Below are positions 16,100 to 23,772 of a stretch of DNA of 64,000 nucleotides, piece after piece. A model generated the notes under the pieces. It had not been told where the DNA came from. It saw nothing but the letters and a program-made list of their open reading frames with translations, and ran no database searches. The translations under genes were made by a program, and so were the position numbers. The DNA comes from Elusimicrobia bacterium GWA2_62_23 (GTDB lineage: Bacteria; Elusimicrobiota; Elusimicrobia; Elusimicrobiales; UBA9959): positions 15,995 to 79,994 of the forward strand of contig MGTV01000030.1 of NCBI GenBank assembly GCA_001799635.1, written 5' to 3'. Position 1 is the stretch's first letter. Every line of letters begins with the position of its first letter.

Positions 16100-16483
16100 A
16101 TGGCCAAAGTAATGGTGGTTGACGACGAAAAAGACGTCGTATATCTGATAAAGGTTCTGATGGAGCGCGAGAAGCTGGAAGTGCTCGAGGCCTATAACGG
16201 CCTGGAGGCCTACAACAAGCTCACCTCCAAGGAGCCGGGCCGCGTCATTCCCGACGCGATCATCCTGGACATCATGATGCCAGAGATGGACGGTTACACC
16301 TTCCAGTCCAAGCTGCAGGAGATAGAGGAGCTGAGCCACATCCCTATCGTCATCCTGACCGCCAAGGGCCAGATGAAAGACCTTTTCGAACTCTCCTCCA
16401 ACATCTTCGCTTTCGTGGAGAAACCGTTCGAGCCCAAGAACCTGGTAAAAATAGTTAAGGACGCGATAGCCGCAAAAAAATGA
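16100..16483 (+). CDS. Single-domain response regulator (receiver only)
   Basis: A 127-residue CheY-like receiver: acidic pair in VVDDEKD, phosphoacceptor Asp in AIILDIMMPEMDG, Thr in ILTAKGQ and Lys in VEKPFEP. There is no output domain, so it must act through protein contacts. A GGGAG ribosome site lies before the ATG, about 55 bases after a TAAAAT-type -10 (16035-16040). Its stop overlaps the lysS start (ATGA). No histidine kinase is adjacent. Confidence 0.9.
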   Translation: MAKVMVVDDEKDVVYLIKVLMEREKLEVLEAYNGLEAYNKLTSKEPGRVIPDAIILDIMMPEMDGYTFQSKLQEIEELSHIPIVILTAKGQMKDLFELSSNIFAFVEKPFEPKNLVKIVKDAIAAKK

Positions 16484-17985
16484 ACACCACGCACGACACC
16501 CCGAATACCCCCAACTCCAGCATCGCCGAGATAGTAGCCAACAACTACGCCAAGATCAAAGCCATCCGCGAGAAGGGCATAGACCCGTTCCCTCACCGCT
16601 TTGCGACCACTCATACCGTGGGCGAGGCCGCCAAACTGGCGCCGGAAACCCCGGTCACCGTGGCCGGCCGCATAATGCTGATGCGCGTGATGGGCAAGGC
16701 CACTTTCGCCCACATAAAGGACGGCACCGGTCGGCTCCAGATCTACGTCAAAAGGGATTCCGTAGGGGAAGAAGCGTACGAACTGTTCAAGAAGCAGATG
16801 CACATGGGCGATTTTGTGGGCGTGGAGGGCAAGTTGTTCCTCACGAAGACCGGCGAGCTTACGGTGGACGCCGCCAAGCTCACCGTGCTCGCCAAGTCCG
16901 TGCGGCCGCTGCCCGAGAAGTTCCACGGCCTGACCGACAACGAGGCCCGCTACCGCGACCGCTACCTGGACCTGCTCACCAACGACGAGGTGCGCGGCCT
17001 CTTCGTGAAGCGCTCCCAGATAGTGGCCGCGCTGCGCGAGACGCTCAACGGCGAGGGGATGCTCGAGGTGGAGACCCCCGTGCTGTGCTCGCAGGCCGGA
17101 GGCGCGTCGGCCCGCCCGTTCATCACCTTCCACAACGCCTACAAGAACGAGCTGTACATGCGCATCGCCCTCGAGCTGCCGCTCAAGAAGCTGCTGATCG
17201 GCGGCTTCCAGGGCGCCTACGAGATAGGCCGCGTGTTCCGCAACGAGGGCGTGGACACCCGCCACAACCCCGAGTTCACCATGGTGGAGGCCTACAAGGC
17301 CTACTCCGACTATCACGGCATGGCCGCGCTGGTGGAGAAGCTCTTCGAGCGGTTCATGAAGGTCATCGGTTCCGAGACCGTGGACTACAACGGGGTCAAG
17401 ATAAACCTCAAGCCGCCGTTCCGCCGCCTGAGCCTGCCCGACGAGTGGAAGGCGAAGACCGGCGAGGACATCCACAATATCCTCGAAGGAAAGCGCTTCA
17501 ACCGGCCGAACCTGGTGGCGCTCGCGAAGAAGCTGCACATCGAGTGCGGCCCCGACACCACCTCCGCCAAGATCTTCGACCGCATCATGGACGACAAGAT
17601 CCTCTGCGATCTCCAGCAGCCGACCTTCGTGTTCGACCATCCCACGGCCATCACGCCGCTGGCCAAATGCAAGCCCGGCGACGAGTGCCTGGTGGAACGC
17701 TTCGAGTTCTTCGCCGGTACCGAGGAGATCGCCAACGCCTACTCCGAGCTCAACGATCCCGAGGACCAGAAGAGCCGCCTGGTGGAGCAGCTCCGCCAGC
17801 AGCAGGAGGAGAATAACGGCGAGGCCGATATTCTCGACAAGGATTTCATAGAGGCGATGGAGTACGGCATGCCCCCGATGGGCGGCATAGGCATCGGTAT
17901 CGACCGCGTGACCATGCTGCTCACCGGCAAGCCGTCCATCCGCGAAGTCGTTCTGTTCCCTCTGCTTCGCCCTGACCAGCAGTAG
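16480..17985 (+). CDS. lysS: Lysyl-tRNA synthetase, class II
   Basis: Charges tRNA-Lys. The 501-residue protein has an N-terminal OB-fold anticodon domain (TVAGRIMLMRVMGKATFAHIKDGTGRLQIYV) and the class II catalytic core: motif 2 (FRNEGVDTRHNPEFTMVEAY) and motif 3 (GGIGIGIDRVTMLLTG). It starts inside the stop of the receiver gene and is followed directly by an inverted-repeat element. Ordinary length. Confidence 0.97.
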   Translation: MNTTHDTPNTPNSSIAEIVANNYAKIKAIREKGIDPFPHRFATTHTVGEAAKLAPETPVTVAGRIMLMRVMGKATFAHIKDGTGRLQIYVKRDSVGEEAYELFKKQMHMGDFVGVEGKLFLTKTGELTVDAAKLTVLAKSVRPLPEKFHGLTDNEARYRDRYLDLLTNDEVRGLFVKRSQIVAALRETLNGEGMLEVETPVLCSQAGGASARPFITFHNAYKNELYMRIALELPLKKLLIGGFQGAYEIGRVFRNEGVDTRHNPEFTMVEAYKAYSDYHGMAALVEKLFERFMKVIGSETVDYNGVKINLKPPFRRLSLPDEWKAKTGEDIHNILEGKRFNRPNLVALAKKLHIECGPDTTSAKIFDRIMDDKILCDLQQPTFVFDHPTAITPLAKCKPGDECLVERFEFFAGTEEIANAYSELNDPEDQKSRLVEQLRQQQEENNGEADILDKDFIEAMEYGMPPMGGIGIGIDRVTMLLTGKPSIREVVLFPLLRPDQQ

Positions 17986-18155
17986 AGGCTACGCCGGTGC
18001 CGGGTTAGCAAAAGCCCCCCGGAAGGCGAGGCTTGCGTAAGCGCCGGGTGGAGCGTGCAACGCACGCGACACAATTCAGCGTTCAAGCCTGAGGGCGGCA
18101 GGCGCGGCCACGGTGTGGCCGACGCCGGTTTTGCGTTCCGGCACCGGCGGAGCCT
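17986..18155. repeat. 170-bp element with terminal inverted repeats and nested hairpins
   Basis: Begins on the base after the lysS stop. The left arm AGGCTACGCCGGTGCCGG (17986-18003) pairs with 18138-18155 at 17 of 18 positions, and GCAAAA (18008-18013) extends the pairing to TTTTGC (18129-18134). Inside are GCTT-GCGT-AAGC (18031-18042), GCGTGC-AAC-GCACGC (18053-18067) and GGCCAC-GGT-GTGGCC (18106-18120). No T-tract and no convincing ORF. It has the same architecture as the element at 6636-6788 but unrelated arms. Possible MITE-like element or structured RNA in the lysS-lolC gap. Confidence 0.7.
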
Positions 18156-18169
18156 CCACCATCGAACAT

Positions 18170-19396
18170 ATGTCCACAGAGTTCTTCATAGCGCGGCGGT
18201 ACCTGCTGGCGAAGAGGAAAGGCCTCTTCGCCATGATCACCACTTTCATAGGCGTGGCGGGCGTGGCGCTCGGCGTGGCCGCGCTTATAGTCACGCTGGC
18301 CATCATGGACGGCTTCCAGTCCGACATCAAGAAGAAGGTCATAGACGCGCAGGCGCACGTCACCCTGTACGGCCGCATGCAGCCCCGGGACCTCGACGTG
18401 GTCCGCGCCTCGCTGGAGCGGGACCCCCGCGTGGCAGCCTACTCGCCTTTCGTGCTCGGCCAGGCCATCCTCACCTTCGACAACCGCTCCACCGGCGTGG
18501 TGGTGAAGGGCCTTGACCCGGCCGGCGAGTTCGCCGTCAACAACCTCAAGAATTCCCTGTCCCGCGGTTCCTGGGACCCGCTTTCCAGGCCCGTTCCCGG
18601 CCAGCCGCCGGCGGTAGTGCTCGGCGAGGAGCTCGCCAAGAACCTCGGCCTGTGGGTGGGCGACGAGGCGGTGCTGGTCTCGCCGCAGGGCGCGTCCACC
18701 GGCCTGGGCCTGCTGCCCAAGATGAAGAAGTTCCGCGTCGCCGGCCTGCTGCGCACCGGCTATTACGAATTCGATAACACCATGGCCTACTGCGCCGTCG
18801 GCGCGGCCGGGGAGTTCTTCGGCCTGGGCGGCGGGGCCAACGGCGCCGGGATCCGGCTCAAGGACATAGACGACGCCGGGCCGGCCGCGGCCGACCTGCG
18901 CAAGGCCCTGGGCTTCGCCTACACCGTAAAGACCTACGCCGACATGAACCAGACCCTTTTTGCGGCGCTGAAGCTGGAGAAGTTCGTGATGTCGCTGGTG
19001 CTGGCGCTGATCATCCTGGTGGCCACGTTCAACATCGCCTCCAACCTGCTGATGATGAGCGTGGAGAAGCTGCGCGACATCGGCATCCTGCGCGCCATGG
19101 GCGCCGGGCCCGGGTTCATCCGGCGGGTCTTCTTCTGGGAAGGCAACCTTATCGCCGTGACCGGCATCACGCTCGGGGTGGCCCTCGGGGTGGGCATTTC
19201 CGTTTTCCTGGCGGTCTACCCGGTGGTGGAACTCCCGTCAGATATCTATTACATCACCAAAGTCCCGGTGGAACTGAAGCTGCGCGACATCCTGGCCACC
19301 GCGGCCGGCAGTTACGTGCTGTGCATGCTCAGCGCCGTTTACCCGGCGCTGCGGGCTTCCAAGGTGAGCCCGGTGGACGCCATACGCTATGGATAA
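18170..19396 (+). CDS. lolC: Lipoprotein-releasing ABC transporter permease LolC/LolE
   Basis: Inner-membrane permease that extracts lipoproteins for delivery to the outer membrane. The 408-residue protein has one N-terminal transmembrane helix (TFIGVAGVALGVAALIVTLAIMDGF), a large periplasmic MacB-like domain, and three C-terminal helices (LVLALIILVATFNIASNLLMM; NLIAVTGITLGVALGVGISVFLAVY; the last near ILATAAGSYVLCMLSAVYPALRA). FtsX-type. ATG 18170 is preferred because the signature MSTEFFIARRYL follows. Only one permease is present, so it probably works as a homodimer (LolF-like). It overlaps lolD by 8 bases. Confidence 0.92.
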   Translation: MSTEFFIARRYLLAKRKGLFAMITTFIGVAGVALGVAALIVTLAIMDGFQSDIKKKVIDAQAHVTLYGRMQPRDLDVVRASLERDPRVAAYSPFVLGQAILTFDNRSTGVVVKGLDPAGEFAVNNLKNSLSRGSWDPLSRPVPGQPPAVVLGEELAKNLGLWVGDEAVLVSPQGASTGLGLLPKMKKFRVAGLLRTGYYEFDNTMAYCAVGAAGEFFGLGGGANGAGIRLKDIDDAGPAAADLRKALGFAYTVKTYADMNQTLFAALKLEKFVMSLVLALIILVATFNIASNLLMMSVEKLRDIGILRAMGAGPGFIRRVFFWEGNLIAVTGITLGVALGVGISVFLAVYPVVELPSDIYYITKVPVELKLRDILATAAGSYVLCMLSAVYPALRASKVSPVDAIRYG

Positions 19397-20057
19397 AGTC
19401 GTAGAGATCTCGGCCTTGAGCAAGGCCTACACGCAGGGCCACGAGCAGATCCTGGTGCTCGAGGAACTGAATTTTCACATCGCCAAGGGCGAATTCGTTT
19501 CCATCGTCGGGCCGTCCGGGTCGGGCAAGTCCACTTTCCTGAACCTGGTGGGCCTGCTCGACGACGTTTACAGCGGGGAGATCCGCCTTTTCGGCCGCAA
19601 GCTGGAGGACCTCTCCGAAGGCGAGAAGGCCGCCCTGCGCCTCAAGAACGTGGGCTTCGTCTTCCAGTTCGATTCGCTGCTGCCGGAATTCACCGTGCTC
19701 GAGAACATAGAGATGCCGGCGCGCGTGCTGGGCCAGACGGACCCGGGCCGCGGCCTGGAGCTGCTGCGCCGCTTCGGCCTGGAGGCGATAGCCCATAAAT
19801 TCCCCATGGAGATCTCCGGCGGCGAAAAGCAGCGGGCCGCCATGCTGCGCGCCCTGCGCAATTCGCCCGCCCTGCTGATTGCCGACGAGCCGACCGGCAA
19901 CCTGGACCGCCACAACTCCGGCGTTATCCTCGACGACCTGCGCCGCGCGGCCGGCACCGGGGCCGCCGTGCTGATGGTCACCCACAACGAAGAGGCCGCC
20001 CGCCGCGCCGACCGGGTGCTGCGCATGGCCGGCGGGAAACTCGAGGAACTGAAGTAG
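19389..20057 (+). CDS. lolD: Lipoprotein-releasing ABC transporter ATPase LolD
   Basis: ATPase partner of the LolC-type permease. The 222-residue protein has Walker A GPSGSGKST, the Q-loop region FVFQFDSLLPEFTVLEN, signature ISGGEKQR, and Walker B LLIADEPTGNLD, the last being typical of LolD/MacB/FtsE ATPases. The stop codon is directly followed by the mcsA ATG with no gap. Confidence 0.95.
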   Translation: MDKVVEISALSKAYTQGHEQILVLEELNFHIAKGEFVSIVGPSGSGKSTFLNLVGLLDDVYSGEIRLFGRKLEDLSEGEKAALRLKNVGFVFQFDSLLPEFTVLENIEMPARVLGQTDPGRGLELLRRFGLEAIAHKFPMEISGGEKQRAAMLRALRNSPALLIADEPTGNLDRHNSGVILDDLRRAAGTGAAVLMVTHNEEAARRADRVLRMAGGKLEELK

Positions 20058-20576
20058 ATGAAATACTGCGAGGAATGCCACAAGGCGGCCGCCTCGGTCT
20101 TCCTGAAGCTGGCCGTTAACAACAAGGTCACGGAAACGCACCTGTGCCCGGCCTGCGCCGCTAAAAAGGGCATGGGCCTGGGGCTGGAGACCGGCGCCTT
20201 CAATATCTCCGATATCGTCGGGAACATGAGCGGCTATTTCAAAGATTTCCTGCCTCCGGAGCGGCGCACGCTGCGCTGCGGCAGCTGCGGCCTGAAATAT
20301 TCCGAATTCAAGGAGTCCGGCAGGCTGGGCTGCCCGGGCTGCTACGCCAGCTTCGAGTCGCAGCTCACGGAACTGATGACCCGCATCCACGGCGCCGCGC
20401 ACCACTCGGGCCGGGCTTACGCCGGCGGTGCCGCCCTCAAGTTCTCCAAGGCGGAGGCGGGACGGCGCCTGGAAGAGCTGCGCGCCGAGCTCAAGGCCGC
20501 CGTGGATCGCGAGGATTTCGAAGGGGCCGCGCGCCTGCGCGACGCCATGAAGTCCCTGGAGGCCCGCCGTGGCTGA
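20058..20576 (+). CDS. mcsA: McsA: activator of protein arginine kinase
   Basis: Zinc-binding adaptor that activates McsB. The 172-residue protein has two pairs of zinc-binding cysteine motifs (CEECH and CPAC near the N-terminus; CGSCG and CPGC at about residues 72-95) and a C-terminal UvrB/UvrC motif (RLEELRAELKAAVDREDFEGAARLRD). It overlaps mcsB by 8 bases. In Firmicutes it belongs to a ctsR-mcsA-mcsB-clpC operon; neither ctsR nor clpC is adjacent here. Confidence 0.94.
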   Translation: MKYCEECHKAAASVFLKLAVNNKVTETHLCPACAAKKGMGLGLETGAFNISDIVGNMSGYFKDFLPPERRTLRCGSCGLKYSEFKESGRLGCPGCYASFESQLTELMTRIHGAAHHSGRAYAGGAALKFSKAEAGRRLEELRAELKAAVDREDFEGAARLRDAMKSLEARRG

Positions 20577-21621
20577 GGGTATAAAGGCTTTCCGCCCGCA
20601 CGTGACCTGGGCCAACGCCCGGGGCGCCTGGCCGGACATGATCTTCTCCACCCGGGTACGCTTCGCCCGCAATCTCGAAGGCTTCCCTTTTCCCAACCGC
20701 GCCGAGCCGCGCCAGCTCGCGGAGATCCGGCGGCTGGCCCTGGCGGCCGCCAAGGCTACCGGGCTTTTCACCCGGGGCCACTTCATAAAGACCGAGGCCC
20801 TCGGCCAGCTGGAAAAACGCTTCCTGGTGGAGCGCCACCATATTTCGCACGCCCTCGCCGCTTCCGTGCTGCCCTCCGGGGCCGCGGTCTCCAACGACGA
20901 GGACCTGTCGGCGATGGTGAACGAGGAAGACCACCTGCGCCTGCAGTGCCTCTGCTCCGGGTTCGCCATAGAGGACGCCTTCCGTTCTGCCCTGAAGCTT
21001 GACGAGGCGCTGGGCAGGGAGCTGCCTTTCGCCTACGGCGGCAAGTTCGGTTTCCTGACGGCCTGCCCCACCAATACCGGCACCGGCATGCGCGTTTCCT
21101 GTCTGGCCCACCTGCCGGCCCTGTCCCGCCTGGGGCGCATGCCCCAGGTGCTGGAGAACCTCTCCCACCTCGGGGTTACCGCCCGCGGCATTTACGGCGA
21201 GGGCACCTGCGTGCTCGGCGACTTTTACCAGATCTCCAACGCCACCTGCCTCGGCCGCACTGAAGAGGAATTCTGCCACAACATAGACAGGGTGATCCGC
21301 AACCTTATCCGGCAGGAAATAGCCGCACGTGAAGAACTCCTGAAGGGGCCGCTGCGCCTGCGCACCGAGGACGCCGTCTTCCGGGCCCTCGGCCTGCTCA
21401 AGCACGCCCGGCGGCTTTCCTACGAGGAGTTCATGCAGAACGTCTCCCTGGCCAGGATGGGCGCCGCCATGGGCTGGAACATGGGGGTGGATTTCAGCAC
21501 CTTCAACCAGGCCACGCTGCTGATGCAGCCGGCCCATATCCAGGCCGCGGCCGGCAAGCCCCTGGACGCCGAGGCGCGCGACGTTTTCCGGGCCGAGTAC
21601 CTGCGCAAAAAACTGGCCTAG
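20569..21621 (+). CDS. mcsB: McsB: protein arginine kinase
   Basis: Phosphorylates arginine residues, which marks proteins for ClpCP in Gram-positive bacteria. The 350-residue protein has the phosphagen-kinase fold: STRVRFARNLEGFPFP (ATP-phosphate arginines), VNEEDHLRLQCLCSG with the catalytic glutamate, LTACPTNTGTGMRVS (the conserved Cys loop) and the C-terminal McsB-specific domain. The start is GTG 20569, inside mcsA. An arginine-kinase pair in a diderm genome, downstream of lol genes, is a less common setting. Confidence 0.95.
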   Translation: MAEGIKAFRPHVTWANARGAWPDMIFSTRVRFARNLEGFPFPNRAEPRQLAEIRRLALAAAKATGLFTRGHFIKTEALGQLEKRFLVERHHISHALAASVLPSGAAVSNDEDLSAMVNEEDHLRLQCLCSGFAIEDAFRSALKLDEALGRELPFAYGGKFGFLTACPTNTGTGMRVSCLAHLPALSRLGRMPQVLENLSHLGVTARGIYGEGTCVLGDFYQISNATCLGRTEEEFCHNIDRVIRNLIRQEIAAREELLKGPLRLRTEDAVFRALGLLKHARRLSYEEFMQNVSLARMGAAMGWNMGVDFSTFNQATLLMQPAHIQAAAGKPLDAEARDVFRAEYLRKKLA

Positions 21622-21647
21622 GCCGCGGGCCGGTTCCCTTCCGGCCC

Positions 21648-21675
21648 TTGACAATTCCCGTCTATCTGCTAAAAA
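21648..21675 (+). promoter_or_regulatory. Strong promoter for the second amylase (TTGACA-16-TAAAAA)
   Basis: Perfect -35 TTGACA at 21648-21653, a 16-base spacer and TAAAAA at 21670-21675. The predicted start, about 21682, is three bases before the GTG start codon, so the mRNA is almost leaderless. The sequence closely matches the promoter at 27300-27328. Confidence 0.75.
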
Positions 21676-21684
21676 ATAGGTAAG

Positions 21685-22917
21685 GTGAAAAAAGGCCTTT
21701 CCGTTCTCCTGTTGTCCGTCCTGCTTTCGGGGCAGGCCGGTATTCTTTTTGCCTCCGGGGACGGCACGGTAATGATACAGGGTTTTCACTGGACTTCCTG
21801 GCGCTCGGCCCCCTGGTGGGGGGAAGTAGGCCGGAGGTCCAGGGAACTCTCCGCCGCCGGCATAAACCTGGCCTGGCTGCCGCCTTCTTCCGATTCGCTG
21901 TCCCCCGAGGGCTACCTGCCCCGCAAACTCTCCCTGCAGGATTCTTCCTACGGCACCGCGGCCCAGCTCGGGGCGGCGGTGAAGTCGCTGCACGCGGCCG
22001 GCATAAAGGTGATCGCCGACGTGGTCCTCAACCACAGGGTCGGCTCCTCCGATTGGGCGGATTTCACCCTGCCCGCCTGGGGGGCGGACTCGGTCTGTTC
22101 GGACGATGAGTGGGGAAAGGGCAAAGGCTCCCCGGATACCGGCAAAGGCTTTCACGCCGCGCGGGACATAGACCATACCAAACCTTATGTGCGGGAATCC
22201 CTGAAGGCCTGGCTGAACGGCCTGCGCGACTCCACCGGCTACGACGGCTGGCGCTACGATTACGCGCGCGGCCTGGCGCCCCGCTTCCTGCTGGAGTATA
22301 ACAGGGCCACCGCCCCTTCCTTCGCGGTGGCGGAGATCTGGGACGACCTGGACGTCAACAACGCCGACGCCCACCGCCAGGCCCTGACCGACTGGATGGA
22401 CGCGGTGAACGGGGAGATCAAGGTCTTCGATTTTACCACCAAAGGGGTCCTCCAGCAGGCCCTGCTCTCAGGTGAACTCTGGCGCCTTGCGGACAAGGAC
22501 GGCCGCCCCGCCGGGCTGCTGGGCTGGTGGCCCGCCAACGCCGTGACCTTTCTTGACAATCACGACACCGGCCCCAGCCCCGAAGGCAAACTGCAGGACA
22601 AGGGCTGGCCGTTCCCGTCCAACAAGGTCATGGCAGGCTACGCCTACCTGCTCACCCATCCCGGCGTACCCTGTATCTATTGGCCGCATTTCTTCGACTG
22701 GGGCCTGAAGGGAGAGATCTCAAAACTTATCGCCATCCGCCGGGCCGCCGGGCTCGGTTCCACCAGCCCGGTTTCCATAGCCAGGGCGGAGCAGGGGCTT
22801 TACGCCGCCTTCATCGACACCAAGGTAGCCCTAAAACTGGGCGACAGGGCCTGGTCCCCCGGGGCCGGCTGGACCCTGGCCGCCTCAGGCGCCGGGTACA
22901 TGGTCTGGACCCGGTAG
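21685..22917 (+). CDS. Secreted alpha-amylase, plant-type GH13 family
   Basis: Second alpha-1,4-glucan hydrolase, 410 residues, about the length of cereal alpha-amylases. It has a signal peptide (MKKGLSVLLLSVLLSGQAGILFAS) and then begins directly with the barrel (VMIQGFHWTSW). Motifs: DVVLNHR (112-118), GYDGWRYDYARG with nucleophile Asp192, VAEIWD with Glu217, and FLDNHDTG. Segments such as FDFTTKGVL, GELWRL and GWWPANAVTF are strongly plant-like. Start GTG 21685 is set by the promoter just upstream. A paralogue lies at 3259-4698. Confidence 0.95.
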   Translation: MKKGLSVLLLSVLLSGQAGILFASGDGTVMIQGFHWTSWRSAPWWGEVGRRSRELSAAGINLAWLPPSSDSLSPEGYLPRKLSLQDSSYGTAAQLGAAVKSLHAAGIKVIADVVLNHRVGSSDWADFTLPAWGADSVCSDDEWGKGKGSPDTGKGFHAARDIDHTKPYVRESLKAWLNGLRDSTGYDGWRYDYARGLAPRFLLEYNRATAPSFAVAEIWDDLDVNNADAHRQALTDWMDAVNGEIKVFDFTTKGVLQQALLSGELWRLADKDGRPAGLLGWWPANAVTFLDNHDTGPSPEGKLQDKGWPFPSNKVMAGYAYLLTHPGVPCIYWPHFFDWGLKGEISKLIAIRRAAGLGSTSPVSIARAEQGLYAAFIDTKVALKLGDRAWSPGAGWTLAASGAGYMVWTR

Positions 22918-22946
22918 CTCCGCCGCTGTTGCTTTCTGACGCTATT

Positions 22947-22952
22947 TATAAT
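22947..22952 (+). promoter_or_regulatory. -10 box (TATAAT) for the ExeA-like operon
   Basis: TATAAT in an AT-rich island 12 bases before the ATG; a second TAGTAT at 22957-22962 lies even closer. No Shine-Dalgarno before the ATG. Short-leader or leaderless start of a five-gene operon is inferred. Confidence 0.4.
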
Positions 22953-22964
22953 TAAATAGTATCC

Positions 22965-23762
22965 ATGTATCAGAAGCACTGGAACCTGAAAAAACTCCCC
23001 TTTGAAAACACTCCCGATACCGAATTTTTCTTCGAATCGGAAAAGCACGAGGAAGCTTTTTCACGGCTTTCCTACGTGGTAGACGAGAAGAAAGCCTGCG
23101 CCGTGATCACCGGCGCCTACGGCACCGGCAAAACCCTCATCCTGAAGTCCCTTGAAAGGCAGTTCAAGAAGAAGGGGTACGTCTTCTCTTTCGTCACCAA
23201 CCCGCGCCTGGACGACCTGGGCCTGCTGAAGATCATCCTCCATAATTTCACCGGCTACAACGTGCCCAAGCAGAAAGAGGACGTGCTGATGGGTATCGAG
23301 CGCTTCCTGCGAGACACCTTCCAGGACGGCAAGCACGTGGTGGTGGCTATCGACGAGGCCCAGCTCATAAACGACGAGAGCGTCTTCGAAGAACTGCGCC
23401 TGCTGCTCAATTTCCAGACCGAGACCCGCTTCCTGCTGACGCTGATCCTCAGCGGCCAGCCCGAGCTGAAGGAAAAACTGGATTCCAACAAGCAGTTCAG
23501 CCAGCGCGTCACCCTCAGCTACCACCTCAAGCCGCTGGACTTCGAGGAAACCAAGAAGTACGTGGAGCACCGGCTGGAAGTGGCCGGCGCCGCGGAGAAT
23601 ATTTTCGACGGGAAGGCCATGGACCTGCTCTACGAGCGCTCCGGCGGCATCCCGCGCTGGATAAACAACATCGCCAACATGAGCATGCTGGCGGCTTTCT
23701 CCAAGGGCGAGCGGCTCATTACCGCCGATCTCGTGGCGGAAGGCGTCGAGAGCAGCAGGTAA
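22965..23762 (+). CDS. ExeA/GspA-like AAA ATPase
   Basis: A 265-residue P-loop ATPase: Walker A GAYGTGKT (about residues 49-56), Walker B VVVAIDEAQ, and sensor region LLTLILSGQPEL. The opening MYQKHWNLKKLPFENTPD is typical of the ExeA/GspA family, which helps assemble secretins or drives related transport, and is also found next to exopolysaccharide genes. There is no peptidoglycan-binding domain. The following genes (PIG-L deacetylase, WecA-like transferase) fit an envelope-glycan setting. Exact role unknown. Confidence 0.85.
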   Translation: MYQKHWNLKKLPFENTPDTEFFFESEKHEEAFSRLSYVVDEKKACAVITGAYGTGKTLILKSLERQFKKKGYVFSFVTNPRLDDLGLLKIILHNFTGYNVPKQKEDVLMGIERFLRDTFQDGKHVVVAIDEAQLINDESVFEELRLLLNFQTETRFLLTLILSGQPELKEKLDSNKQFSQRVTLSYHLKPLDFEETKKYVEHRLEVAGAAENIFDGKAMDLLYERSGGIPRWINNIANMSMLAAFSKGERLITADLVAEGVESSR

Positions 23763-23772
23763 GAGAGGGCAC

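Noticed and set aside
17986-18155. tRNA or other known RNA gene after lysS
   Set aside because: No cloverleaf, no CCA end and no T-loop sequence could be placed; the outer arms are too long for tRNA.
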